DNA from: Sphingomonadales bacterium
GTDB taxonomy: Bacteria > Bacteroidota > Bacteroidia > Flavobacteriales_D > Crocinitomicaceae
DNA: 56,014 nt
Assembly: GCA_016872115.1 (NCBI GenBank)
Contig: VHBC01000013.1
Location: 1-56,014 of the forward strand
Reading direction: 5' to 3'
Positions 42,377 through 51,699 of the stretch are shown here, in pieces (position 1 is the first letter of the stretch; each line of letters starts with the position of its first letter). Under the pieces are notes generated by a model, which saw only the letters and a list, made by a program, of their open reading frames with translations, was not told the origin of the DNA and searched no databases. A program made the translations under genes and the position numbers.

Positions 42377-45300
42377 ATGAATCGTAATTTGCGTCATCTC
42401 GTCTTGCTTTTGTGCTTTCCTGTTTTGTTCTGGGCACAAGAGACCGCTAAATACAGCGGAGAAAATGCGGCATTTTTTAATGCCGAAGACTTATTTACCA
42501 AAGCACAGTATGCAGCTGCCAAACAAGAGTGTCGACTCTTTATTAATAATTGTCAGGCGCAGCAGCGCAATGAACATGACCCTTACCTCATCAAGGCTTA
42601 TTACTATGAAGGCATGGCTGCGCTCAAACTTTACGCAAACGACGCTATTCCTTTGCTTGAGCAATTCAATAAAACCTATCCAGAAAATAATTTTAGAAAT
42701 GAGATCGCAATAGGCGTAGGAACTTATCATTTTCAGGCCGAAGATTACTTAGCCGCGCAAACTGCATTTGCTCAAATTAAACTTAATGGCTTAAGTGCCG
42801 AACAAAAAGAAGAGGTATTATTCAAACTAGGTTATTCTGCATATCAAAATGAGGATCAAGATGCGGCTTATTTAGCTTTTAAAGATATCAAGGATGGCAG
42901 CACCCAATATGCCAAACCTGCGCTTTACTACTATGCGCACATTAGCTACCTCCGCTCCTCGTTGCAAGAGGCCCTTGAAGGTTTCCAGGCTTTGCAAAAA
43001 GATTCTACTTTTTGTGGTGTAGTACCATATTACATTGCCCAAATTTTATATAAACAAGGGAAATACCAAGAGGTCATTGATTTTGCCCCAACAGTGCTCA
43101 ATTGTGAGTTTGTCAATAATGAATATGATATTCAACACATCATAGGGAATGCCTATTATATGATGGGCAAATATGATTTGGCTTTGCCGTTCTTGGAGCG
43201 CTATCATCAGAATGCACGCGGTACACGCGACGACTACTACGAATTGGGTTTTGCCTATTACAAAACAAAGCAATTCGAAAAAGCAATAAAAAACTTTGAC
43301 CGGGTCACGCGCTTTAAAGATAGCCTTTGTCATATTGCTATGTATCAAATTGGCGATGCGTATTTACAGCTCAACAAGCTACTTCCTGCTCGTAGTGCAT
43401 TTGAACGCGCAGCAGAAATGAACTTTTTGCCGCAAATACAAGAGGATGCATTATTTCAGTTTGCCGTACTTTCGTTCAAGGTGGATATCAATCCTTACGA
43501 TGAGTCCGTGCGCGCCTTCGAAAACTATCTCAGTCAGTATCCAGATTCAAAAAGAAAACGCGATGTCTACCAGTATTTGGTGAATGTTTACACCAATACT
43601 TCCAACTACGCGAAAGCGCTTGAATCAATAGATAAGCTGCCGTCAAAAGATGCGCAATTGAAAAAAGTGTATCAAACCGTTGCATTCAATTATGGGGTAG
43701 AACTTTTTCAAAAAGGCCAACTCGATGAAGCCTACAATGCTTTCAAGCGTGTCGATACTTATCCTATGGATCCACAAATGGTGGCGTTGTCGCGCTACTG
43801 GATGGCTGATATTTCGTTCAGAAAAAAGGAATTAGCAGCTGCCATTAGCACGTATAGAGATTTCATTAATTCTCCAGCCTCGAATAGCTTACCAGAGAAA
43901 ATAGATGCCTATTACAATATTGGTTATGCTTATTTAGAGCAGGGAAAAAGGGAAGAAGCCATACAATCTTTTAGAACGTATTTACAGCTCAACCCGAAAA
44001 ATTGGACCAAAGTAGTCGATGCTACTTTTAGAATAGCCGATGCTTACTACGTTGGCAAACAAAATTTGCAAGCCATCCAATATTACCAGCAGGCTTATAA
44101 CCTCAATTCTCCGCTCAACGATAAAGCTTTATTTTATTTAGCAAAATCGCAAGGTTTTAATGGTCAACTTCAAGAGAAAATCCAGACTTTGAGCAAACTT
44201 CTCAAAGAGGAACCGGTTTCTAAATACCGCATGAATGCACAATACGAATTGGCGAGAACTTATATGTCACAGTCAAATTACGATGGTGCATTGACAGCTT
44301 ACCAAGCATTTCTAGCAGAGTTTCCAAAGTCACCTTATTTACTTGATGTCAAATTAGATATAGCTGATATTTACTATAAAAAATGGGAGTACGCTAAATC
44401 AGAAGCAGCCTATTTGGAGATATTAGCTACCTATGAACAACAACGCGAAGTTTGCAAAGAGGTAGTTTTAAACTTAATTGATGTGTACAATGCGCAAAAA
44501 AAACCAGACCTCGCCTCAGAAGTCATAGACCGCTATCCTTGTGCCAACATTTCTACAGAAGAAAAAGAGAATATCTTCTACACGCCTGCGCTGGCTGCTT
44601 ATCAGGACACCAATTACCGAGAAGCTGTCGAGAAGTTTGAGGTCTACTTAACGAAGTTTCCGAATGGCCGTTACCTCAATGAAACGTACTTCTATTATGG
44701 AAACAGCTTGCTCAAAACCAAAGATTCGTCAGCAGCTATTCAGCAATTTGAAAAGTATCTAGCTTCAACGACCAACACCTATGGCGAATATGCTGCTTCT
44801 AAAACAGCCGCTTATTACTACATCAAGAAAAACTACGCCAAAGCGTTGCAATACTATCAGCAGATGGAGAGTGCCGCCTCGAAACCAACCACAACTTTCG
44901 AAGCTAAACTTGGCATCATGCGCTGCGCTTTTATGGAGAATAACTATACGCTTGCCAAAGAGAACGCGAAGTTTGTAATGGAAAATGCAGCATTAACACC
45001 ACAAATCAGAGTCGAAGCGGAATATGCAACAGGTCTTTCGAATTACCACCTCAAGCAATTTGAAGCGGCTAAACCATCTCTGGAATGGTTGGTTAAAAAC
45101 ACCACAACCGCGATGGGTTCAGAGGCTAAATATCTATTAGCAGATATTTATTTCGGGCAACAAATGTACGATGAGGCGGAAACAGAAGTTAAGGCGCTGC
45201 TCAAGATGAAACCAAGTTATAATTATTGGGTAGCCAAAGGTTTGTTACTGCAAGCACGTGTTCATATAAGTCGCGAAGATTTATTCCAAGCAGAGCAGAC

Positions 45301-45454
45301 GCTCAAATCTGTACTAGATTTTTATCCAGATCAGCAAGACGGTGTGCTGGCAGAAGCTTCTGACTTATGGGATGAACTCATGCAGCTCAAAAACCCACCA
45401 GCAAACGACGTCCCACAACCAGAAATGAAAATTGAGATCAATAACGAAGAATAA
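42377..45454 (+). CDS. Large periplasmic TPR-repeat protein
   Basis: 1025 residues. Signal peptide at 1-21 (ends LFWAQ). Nearly the whole mature protein is tetratricopeptide-like helical repeats, about 20 or more, with classic YNIGYAYLEQGKREEAI and YYQQAYNL patterns. The C-terminal 30 residues are Pro/Glu-rich. No catalytic motif. Such solenoids scaffold protein complexes. The barrel gene starts 3 bp after its stop codon, so a periplasmic partner of that barrel is likely (inference). Confidence 0.87.
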   Translation: MNRNLRHLVLLLCFPVLFWAQETAKYSGENAAFFNAEDLFTKAQYAAAKQECRLFINNCQAQQRNEHDPYLIKAYYYEGMAALKLYANDAIPLLEQFNKTYPENNFRNEIAIGVGTYHFQAEDYLAAQTAFAQIKLNGLSAEQKEEVLFKLGYSAYQNEDQDAAYLAFKDIKDGSTQYAKPALYYYAHISYLRSSLQEALEGFQALQKDSTFCGVVPYYIAQILYKQGKYQEVIDFAPTVLNCEFVNNEYDIQHIIGNAYYMMGKYDLALPFLERYHQNARGTRDDYYELGFAYYKTKQFEKAIKNFDRVTRFKDSLCHIAMYQIGDAYLQLNKLLPARSAFERAAEMNFLPQIQEDALFQFAVLSFKVDINPYDESVRAFENYLSQYPDSKRKRDVYQYLVNVYTNTSNYAKALESIDKLPSKDAQLKKVYQTVAFNYGVELFQKGQLDEAYNAFKRVDTYPMDPQMVALSRYWMADISFRKKELAAAISTYRDFINSPASNSLPEKIDAYYNIGYAYLEQGKREEAIQSFRTYLQLNPKNWTKVVDATFRIADAYYVGKQNLQAIQYYQQAYNLNSPLNDKALFYLAKSQGFNGQLQEKIQTLSKLLKEEPVSKYRMNAQYELARTYMSQSNYDGALTAYQAFLAEFPKSPYLLDVKLDIADIYYKKWEYAKSEAAYLEILATYEQQREVCKEVVLNLIDVYNAQKKPDLASEVIDRYPCANISTEEKENIFYTPALAAYQDTNYREAVEKFEVYLTKFPNGRYLNETYFYYGNSLLKTKDSSAAIQQFEKYLASTTNTYGEYAASKTAAYYYIKKNYAKALQYYQQMESAASKPTTTFEAKLGIMRCAFMENNYTLAKENAKFVMENAALTPQIRVEAEYATGLSNYHLKQFEAAKPSLEWLVKNTTTAMGSEAKYLLADIYFGQQMYDEAETEVKALLKMKPSYNYWVAKGLLLQARVHISREDLFQAEQTLKSVLDFYPDQQDGVLAEASDLWDELMQLKNPPANDVPQPEMKIEINNEE

Positions 45455-45457
45455 GCC

Positions 45458-47188
45458 ATGAAAGTATTGTTCAGCACACTCGTATTTGTCTTGTTTGCAC
45501 TCAATATTTGGGCACAACAAGGCGAGAACAATTTTACCCTTTACACCATTACCAATCAGCAGGTAGAGCCAGCTAGTCGTATATTAGAATATCCTAAAAT
45601 CATTGACTCAGTGAAAGCTGCTGCGGTAAAAGAGTATCCACTGATGTTCTTTCAGGCCGAAACTAAAATTTTATTAGATACGATTCAAGCAGCAACTGTA
45701 GAAACATCCGAACAACTTGCCAAATTGTATCCTTTTTATGTCAAGGCAGGTATCGGATCAGTTCTCATGCCACTCGGTGAAATTTATTACACCTCTGATC
45801 GTTCGCGCAACATGCACTATGGTGCTCATATCAAGCATTTGAGTTCTTTTGGAGATATTAAAGATAGGTCCAAAACCCTTTATGCACCCGCCCAATATGA
45901 CCGCACGTCAGCAAATGCATATTTTGGTTTAAACGAACGCAATTACCAATTTAAGGTAAATGCTACCTACAGTAACAATGGCTTTCATTATTATGGCATT
46001 CCGGTTGATACCATTACAATTGCTGCCGATAGTATAGCCCAGCGCTTTCAGTTGGCAAAAGGCAGCGCAGAATACACCTGGTTGCGTGGAGATTCTGCGA
46101 AACTCAATTTGGCTTTTATTGCCAATTATCATTTTTTCAATGCACTCCCTGATGATAGCGCGCAACTTTGGCGCAGTTCTGAGAATAACTTCAGCTTCAA
46201 GACCAAAGCTTGGTATAATTATAAAAATGAATATTTCTACGCTGACCTTGGCTTGCGCTCCAATTATTACAAACGCGGCATCTTGGACAGCGTGTATACG
46301 GCAGCAGACACCGGCTTTGTGACCAACAATTATATCATTGATTTCAAACCTGGTGTTTGGACACAAGCTTTAGGCGATAAGTTAAAAGTGGAGCTAGGCG
46401 TGGTTATAACCGCCGATATCAGTAAAACGGGAACAGTTCCTTATGTTTATCCAAATGCAGAGTTCAAGTACGCGCTATTCAATAATATTTTCATTCCTTA
46501 CATTGGTTTACGAGGAGGTTTAAAACAAAACACTTTGCAGGGGCTCACACAAGTAAATCCGTTCATCCGAACCAACGTAGCGCTGCGCAATGAGCACAAT
46601 CAATACGACATATATGGCGGCTTTAAAGGTTCTTTGAGTAAAACATTGAGTTTCAATTTGGGTGTGCATTTTATGCACATTGAGAACAAAACATTTTTTG
46701 TTACCGATACCAATTTCCTTTATGACAACTACTTGACGGTTATTTACGATACACTGAACCAAACCACATTTGAAGGATCCATGACCTACCAGGCCGCTGA
46801 GAAATTAAAAATTGATGTTTTGGGCCGCTATAATTTGTACCAATTGTACCACAATGCCTTTGCTTGGAATTTACCTGATTTACAGTTTACAGCCCGAGGC
46901 GCTTACAACTTATACGGTAAATTTTATGCGCAATTGGATGCAAATGTAGAAATCGGAAGAAAGGCTTTGGTAGATGCAACAGCTCCAAACGTCCAATTTG
47001 AAGGCACCCAAGCTTATGTCGATCTGGGGACAATTGTGGATGTCAATTTGGGCTTGGAGTACCGCTACACACCCCGAATTTCCGTTTTCTTACAAGCTAA
47101 CAATTTAGCAGCACAGCGTTACAACCGCTGGTACAGCTACCCCGTACAGCCTTTCCAAGTAATGGGGGGTGTTACAGCCAGATTCTAA
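45458..47188 (+). CDS. Outer-membrane beta-barrel protein (TonB-receptor-like barrel, no plug)
   Basis: 576 residues. Signal peptide at 1-20 (ends NIWAQ). From about residue 90 onward there are some 16-18 alternating strands with aromatic belts, closing with FQVMGGVTARF; the terminal Phe is the usual BAM-recognition residue. The barrel strands resemble those of TonB-dependent receptors, but no plug domain or TonB box is seen. It sits between the TPR protein (3-bp gap) and the oxidoreductase (stop codon shares a base with the next ATG). The cargo is unknown. Confidence 0.82.
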   Translation: MKVLFSTLVFVLFALNIWAQQGENNFTLYTITNQQVEPASRILEYPKIIDSVKAAAVKEYPLMFFQAETKILLDTIQAATVETSEQLAKLYPFYVKAGIGSVLMPLGEIYYTSDRSRNMHYGAHIKHLSSFGDIKDRSKTLYAPAQYDRTSANAYFGLNERNYQFKVNATYSNNGFHYYGIPVDTITIAADSIAQRFQLAKGSAEYTWLRGDSAKLNLAFIANYHFFNALPDDSAQLWRSSENNFSFKTKAWYNYKNEYFYADLGLRSNYYKRGILDSVYTAADTGFVTNNYIIDFKPGVWTQALGDKLKVELGVVITADISKTGTVPYVYPNAEFKYALFNNIFIPYIGLRGGLKQNTLQGLTQVNPFIRTNVALRNEHNQYDIYGGFKGSLSKTLSFNLGVHFMHIENKTFFVTDTNFLYDNYLTVIYDTLNQTTFEGSMTYQAAEKLKIDVLGRYNLYQLYHNAFAWNLPDLQFTARGAYNLYGKFYAQLDANVEIGRKALVDATAPNVQFEGTQAYVDLGTIVDVNLGLEYRYTPRISVFLQANNLAAQRYNRWYSYPVQPFQVMGGVTARF

Positions 47189-48213
47189 TGCGCACAGAAG
47201 CCTTTGTTTTAAAAGCGTTTGGCGAAGCGCAGCAAGCTTTTGCTTTGCAAAACGTAGATATAGAACCCCTAGAACCCGATGAGGTATTGATCAGTTCAGA
47301 AGCATTTGGCTTGAACTATGCCGATGTCATGGCGCGGTTGGGTTTGTATAGGGAGGCGCCCCCAAGACCTTGTGTGCTCGGTTATGAACTGGTTGGGCGC
47401 ATAACCGAAGTTGGTTCTGTAATTGACCCAAGTTGGATCGGCCGTCGCGTGCTGGCTTTTACGAGATTTGGTGCTTACGCAAAACAAGCCAAAACACGAT
47501 TTAATGCTGTCGTTGATATAGGAAACATGCCAGCAGCGGAGGCACTGCCATTTGCCACCCAAGGTGTAACTGCCCACTACATGGCAGAAGTACTCTCACC
47601 AATCCAAGCGCACGATAACGTCTTGATACACGCCGCAGCCGGCGGGGTAGGCAGTTTTTTGGTGCAACTGGCCAAATTAAAAGGCGCCACTGTTTTCGGC
47701 AAAATTGGCAAGGCTGACAAAAAGGATTATTTGCTTTCTTTAGGGGTCGATTTTCCGATCAACTATAAAGAGGAGCCTTATACACAGCAAATTCAAACCG
47801 TACTTAGAAGTGAAAAATTAAGCGTTTCTTTCAACGCGGTAGGGGGTAGAACAGCCAAACAAGACCTTCAAATGCTGGGGCCGGGTGGCCGACTTTTTTT
47901 ATTCGGCGGAGCTGATTTAGGCACCCGAAAAGGCCTATTTGGTAAACTTTCATTTTTGTGGGAAATGGGCCTTATCTTGCCTGTTGGCCTCATGATGCAA
48001 TCTAAAAGTTTGTTGGGCGTTAATATGCTTAAAATTGCAGACGAACAACCATTGGTCATTCAGCATAGCATGCAGCAAATGCTCGAATTGTATGCGCAAG
48101 GCAAAATCATCTTACCGCACATCAATTGCTTTTCGCAATCAAAATTCTATGATGCCCACGAAGCCCTCGGGAATGGCACGACCACTGGAAAAGTAGTGGT
48201 GATTTGGGATTAA
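47188..48213 (+). CDS. Zinc-independent quinone oxidoreductase/VAT1-like dehydrogenase (MDR family)
   Basis: 341 residues. The GroES-like half has FGLNYADVMARLGLY near 37-51 and PRPCVLGYELVGRI near 58-71. The Rossmann half has HAAAGGVGSFLVQLAK near 149-164. The catalytic zinc Cys/His set is absent, as in quinone oxidoreductases and the VAT1 group, which reduce quinones or enones with NADPH. Coupled to the barrel gene (TAATG junction), though a functional link is not evident. It overlaps the convergent small membrane protein gene by 4 bp. Confidence 0.88.
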   Translation: MRTEAFVLKAFGEAQQAFALQNVDIEPLEPDEVLISSEAFGLNYADVMARLGLYREAPPRPCVLGYELVGRITEVGSVIDPSWIGRRVLAFTRFGAYAKQAKTRFNAVVDIGNMPAAEALPFATQGVTAHYMAEVLSPIQAHDNVLIHAAAGGVGSFLVQLAKLKGATVFGKIGKADKKDYLLSLGVDFPINYKEEPYTQQIQTVLRSEKLSVSFNAVGGRTAKQDLQMLGPGGRLFLFGGADLGTRKGLFGKLSFLWEMGLILPVGLMMQSKSLLGVNMLKIADEQPLVIQHSMQQMLELYAQGKIILPHINCFSQSKFYDAHEALGNGTTTGKVVVIWD

Positions 48214-48449
48214 GCTTTGGCTTTGAAAAGACCCTTGATAAAATGGAAAATGGGTTTGCGGAACAAAAACATCAGGATGAGGTAGGGGATCAGCATTAAG
48301 TATAAAATACCTCCGTTGATATTTCCTGCAAAATTATTTTCATCAAGGCCATGACCTTGTTCGGCAAGTAGCTTACATTGCGAACATTGTGCTGAGAGAT
48401 TTTGTATTCCGCTTAAAACAATTACAACAAGAAAAATACTACGCTTCAT
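48210..48449 (-). CDS. Small exported membrane protein with CxxC motif
   Basis: 79 residues from the ATG at 48449; a TTG at 48458 would add three residues. Signal-like segment 1-20 (ends LSAQ), then CSQCKLL (Cys21/Cys24), a short loop, and a transmembrane segment LYLMLIPYLILMFLF near 48-62 with a basic tail. I recall similar small proteins as widely conserved and uncharacterised in Bacteroidota. The CxxC just after the cleavage site could bind a metal or be redox-active; not shown. Confidence 0.75.
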   Translation of the reverse strand: MKRSIFLVVIVLSGIQNLSAQCSQCKLLAEQGHGLDENNFAGNINGGILYLMLIPYLILMFLFRKPIFHFIKGLFKAKA

Positions 48450-48466
48450 GGCCTTCAATTACGTTA

Positions 48467-48497
48467 CAAAATTACGCAAGAAAGAATCCAAATCAAA
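48467..48497 (-). promoter_or_regulatory. Promoter for the small CxxC protein gene (minus strand)
   Basis: On the minus strand: TTTG at 48497-48494, 19-nt spacer, exact TAATTTTG at 48474-48467. The box ends 17 nt before the ATG at 48449. A full match to TTTG-N19-TAnnTTTG. Confidence 0.65.
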
Positions 48498-48501
48498 ATC
48501 T

Positions 48502-48509
48502 TAAATTTG
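48502..48509 (+). promoter_or_regulatory. Promoter -7 box TAAATTTG, 4 nt from ATG
   Basis: Exact TAnnTTTG ending 4 nt before the ATG at 48514. It lies back-to-back with the minus-strand promoter at 48467-48497. Confidence 0.5.
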
Positions 48510-48513
48510 TGCT

Positions 48514-49506
48514 ATGCGCTTATTTTTCATATTATTTTTGAGTAGTTTGTTTATGTCGGCATGTGGCACTGACCAACACCACAATAAAAAACAAACCTTA
48601 GATCAATTATTGGCTGCTTATCCAGACTCAGTGCCGCTGCTGATTCAAAAAGGAAATATCCTAATAGACTCATTGGCATTTGACAAAGCGCTTTCTTTTG
48701 GCGCAAAAGCATTCCGCTTAGATTCTAGCAATCTTGAGGCTAGAGTATTATATGCTGAGTGCCTGATTAATAAGCCCAATCGCAGTGCCGATGATATCTT
48801 CAGGGCCTTTACTATGTACAGAAATTTGGTCGTGAAAGCACCTAAAAATGTCGATGCACTCATTGGCCTTGCAAACACGCTCGTGATGTTGAATGATAAT
48901 GATAACGCCTTTAAATACATCAACAAAGCATTGCGTCTAGATAAAAATAACCGCGATGCGTATATACTTAAAGGAACCATTTACAGAGAAGCAGGCAATC
49001 TCAAATTGGCTATTTCTTCTTACGAAACAGCTGTTCAACAAGATCCGAATTACTACATGACTTATCTGCAATTGGGCTCTCTCTACGAATACCAAGAAAA
49101 CCCTATTTGTATTGAGAAATACATGACCGCCTACCAATTACAACCCAAAAATGTAGAGGTTATTTATGCTTTGGCATTTGCGAAAGAAAAATTTGGTGAG
49201 GTAAAATCTGCACAACGACTTTACCGCAAAATGACCAAAGTCGATTCCACCTTTGCCGACGGCTATTTTCACTTGGGTTACTTAGCGCAGTTTACTTTTA
49301 ATCAGCCAGATAGCGCCATGTTTTATTACAAAAAAGCGTTGAGAGTCAATTCGCAACACGTTCCGTCTTACCACAATATGGGTTTACTCTATGAAGACCG
49401 AAATGATCTTGCCAATGCCTTATTTAGTTACGGTAAAGCTTTAAAGGTTGATTCTACATATCAAATTTCAAAAGATCGCGTCAAAGTTTTGCGCAAAAGA
49501 ATATGA
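48514..49506 (+). CDS. TPR-repeat lipoprotein
   Basis: 330 residues. Lipoprotein signal with lipobox FMSAC (Cys17). Then about eight TPR units (DAYILKGTIYREAGNLKLAISSYETA, cited in parts as YILKGTIYREAGN and LAISSYETAV; SYHNMGLLYEDRNDL). Similar outer-membrane TPR lipoproteins in this phylum act in assembly or gliding/secretion complexes (for example PorW/SprE), but this protein is shorter and not assignable. Its stop codon overlaps the next ATG (ATGA). Confidence 0.85.
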   Translation: MRLFFILFLSSLFMSACGTDQHHNKKQTLDQLLAAYPDSVPLLIQKGNILIDSLAFDKALSFGAKAFRLDSSNLEARVLYAECLINKPNRSADDIFRAFTMYRNLVVKAPKNVDALIGLANTLVMLNDNDNAFKYINKALRLDKNNRDAYILKGTIYREAGNLKLAISSYETAVQQDPNYYMTYLQLGSLYEYQENPICIEKYMTAYQLQPKNVEVIYALAFAKEKFGEVKSAQRLYRKMTKVDSTFADGYFHLGYLAQFTFNQPDSAMFYYKKALRVNSQHVPSYHNMGLLYEDRNDLANALFSYGKALKVDSTYQISKDRVKVLRKRI

Positions 49507-50069
49507 GAAAAGCACAATTAGTCAGTGAAATCCTCGGAGAATTTCTTTTTCCAATTCTAGGTTTTCTATTCTGGGATTGGGATCTCTATTTTGTTTTATT
49601 GTTCATTCTTTTTGATTATACCATCCGTCTATTGTTTGCTTTTTTTAGGCCACAAACAAGAAGCCTGAAACACCTGCTTCGGCCACTTATTTTCTTTTTG
49701 ACTTTCTCCGTAACAAGTCACTTTTACATGGTGCTTACCGAGCCAACATGGCGCTTCGTCACTGCTTTTTCTGACTTCTTTTGGTATCAAGATTTCTATA
49801 TTCCACAAGGTCTGCTAGTTGTTCCATTGTTGATTTACACCGAAACTTCACGCCAAAAAATGGAACTCATGACAACAGGAGTTTTTGATGCCATTAAACA
49901 ATTAAAAAAGACCGGCGCTCGCTTGCTATACGGGACGCTTATTTTTATGCTCATGTCTATCGGTTTGGCCCTCTTTTCTTGGGGTGATACAGTTGAAATA
50001 TCCTTCTTTTTAGTTTCTTGGTTGGGCCTTATTTTAATAGAGCACAAGGGGGCTTTTTTAAAGGCATAA
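49503..50069 (+). CDS. Polytopic membrane protein of unknown function
   Basis: 188 residues with about five transmembrane segments, rich in Phe and Leu (FPILGFLFWDWDLYFVLLF near 16-34). No motif recognised. It is coupled to the TPR lipoprotein by an ATGA overlap and followed by the carboxylase gene, which has its own promoter box. Confidence 0.7.
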   Translation: MRKAQLVSEILGEFLFPILGFLFWDWDLYFVLLFILFDYTIRLLFAFFRPQTRSLKHLLRPLIFFLTFSVTSHFYMVLTEPTWRFVTAFSDFFWYQDFYIPQGLLVVPLLIYTETSRQKMELMTTGVFDAIKQLKKTGARLLYGTLIFMLMSIGLALFSWGDTVEISFFLVSWLGLILIEHKGAFLKA

Positions 50070-50076
50070 AATCCCT

Positions 50077-50084
50077 TATTTTTG
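50077..50084 (+). promoter_or_regulatory. Promoter -7 box TATTTTTG for the carboxylase gene
   Basis: Exact TAnnTTTG in the 30-bp gap, ending 15 nt before the ATG at 50100. Confidence 0.45.
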
Positions 50085-50099
50085 TTGTTCACTAGTATT

Positions 50100-51641
50100 A
50101 TGGCAAAAGAACAACTCCTCCACGACAAAAGACAAGCACTCCAACAAGGTGGTGGTGCAGAGCGCATTGAAAAACAACACCAACAAGGCAAATTAACTGC
50201 CCGCGAACGCATCTTTCTCTTATTAGACGAAGCCAGTTTTCAAGAAATTGGTGCACTCGTAGAACACCGCGCTACAAATTTTGGTCTCGACAAACAAAAA
50301 TTTCCTGGCGACGGTGTCATTACGGGCTACGGCACCATTCACGGCCGTCTGGTTTATGTTTATTCGCAGGATTTTACCGTTTTAGGGGGGTCTTTGTCAG
50401 AAACTCATGCCGCAAAAATTTGTCGCATTATGGATATGGCCATGAAAAATGGCGCGCCAATAATTGGCATGAACGACTCCGGTGGAGCGCGTATCCAAGA
50501 AGGAGTAGTGTCATTGAGCGGTTATGCCGATATCTTTTTTAGAAACACACGTGCTTCGGGAACCGTTCCACAACTTTCTTTGATCATGGGCCCTTGTGCT
50601 GGAGGCGCTGTTTATTCTCCTGCGCTTACGGACTTTATTTTTATGGTAGAAGAAACTTCTTACATGTTTGTAACAGGTCCAAATGTTGTGAAGACCGTTA
50701 CCCACGAAGAAGTTAGTTCAGAAGATTTAGGCGGGGCCAAAACTCATGCCGAAAAATCTGGCGTCAATCATTTTACGGCTGCCAATGATGTTGAATGTAT
50801 CCGCAAAACGCGAGACCTTATTACTTATTTGCCTCAAAATGCCAACGAGGAAGCACCGCTTACACCAATCTTTCAGTTTTCAGCATCTAAAAACAAACAA
50901 ATCGAACAAATTTTGCCTGAGAATGCCAATATTCCTTACGACATCAAACGCGTCATCGATTGTTTAGTCGACGACAACAGCTTCAGAGAAGTTCACGAAG
51001 ACTTTGCTAAAAATATCGTTGTCGGTTTTGCGCGTTTAGAAGGCCGAACTGTTGGTATTGTGGCCAACCAACCTGCTGCTTTGGCGGGCGTTCTTGATAT
51101 AGATGCTTCTCGTAAAGGAGCGCGTTTTGTGCGCTTTTGTGATTCTTTCAATATTCCATTACTTGTATTGGAAGATGTCCCAGGCTTTTTACCCGGAACC
51201 GACCAAGAATGGCGCGGCATTATTACTCATGGCGCCAAATTACTGTACGCCTTTGCTGAGGCAACGGTGCCAAAAATTACTGTTATTACGCGTAAAGCCT
51301 ATGGGGGTGCCTATTGTGTGATGAATTCTAGAAGCCTCGGTGCTGATTTGAGTTTTGCGTGGCCAAGTGCTGAAATCGCTGTTATGGGCGCCAAAGGTGC
51401 GGCAGAAATTATTTTCAAGCGCGAAATCGCAGCTGCTGTTGACCCATCTGAAAAATGGCTTGAAAAAGAAGCTGAGTATGCTGATACTTTTGCCAACCCC
51501 TACAGGGCGGCCGAGCGCGGCATCATTGATGAGGTTTTATTGCCCTCTGAGACCAGATCAGCCCTGATTTCAGCGTTCAAAATGCTCGAGAAAAAAGCGG
51601 AGGTTTTGCCCCAAAAAAAACACGGAAATATTCCACTTTAG
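50100..51641 (+). CDS. Acyl-CoA (propionyl/methylmalonyl-CoA-type) carboxylase beta subunit
   Basis: 513 residues from the ATG at 50100; an in-frame TTG at 50082 overlaps the promoter box. Two crotonase-like carboxyltransferase halves are visible: first with [18 protein letters not shown] near 126-143 and [13 protein letters not shown] near 165-177; second with [13 protein letters not shown] near 359-371 and [12 protein letters not shown] near 399-410. It moves CO2 from biotin to propionyl-CoA or a similar acyl-CoA. The matching biotin carrier may be the gene at 37794. The biotin carboxylase subunit is not in the window. Confidence 0.92.
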   Translation: MAKEQLLHDKRQALQQGGGAERIEKQHQQGKLTARERIFLLLDEASFQEIGALVEHRATNFGLDKQKFPGDGVITGYGTIHGRLVYVYSQDFTVLGGSLSETHAAKICRIMDMAMKNGAPIIGMNDSGGARIQEGVVSLSGYADIFFRNTRASGTVPQLSLIMGPCAGGAVYSPALTDFIFMVEETSYMFVTGPNVVKTVTHEEVSSEDLGGAKTHAEKSGVNHFTAANDVECIRKTRDLITYLPQNANEEAPLTPIFQFSASKNKQIEQILPENANIPYDIKRVIDCLVDDNSFREVHEDFAKNIVVGFARLEGRTVGIVANQPAALAGVLDIDASRKGARFVRFCDSFNIPLLVLEDVPGFLPGTDQEWRGIITHGAKLLYAFAEATVPKITVITRKAYGGAYCVMNSRSLGADLSFAWPSAEIAVMGAKGAAEIIFKREIAAAVDPSEKWLEKEAEYADTFANPYRAAERGIIDEVLLPSETRSALISAFKMLEKKAEVLPQKKHGNIPL

Positions 51642-51699
51642 CTACCGCAATGTTAATAATGAAGTCAAAAGGCAACCTTTAGCCCTCCTTTTTCGTTAT

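Noticed and set aside
51642..51699. Short inverted repeat AAAGG-CAA-CCTTT after the carboxylase gene as a terminator
   Set aside because: Only 5 bp and AT-rich, with the following T run displaced by several bases; too weak to call.
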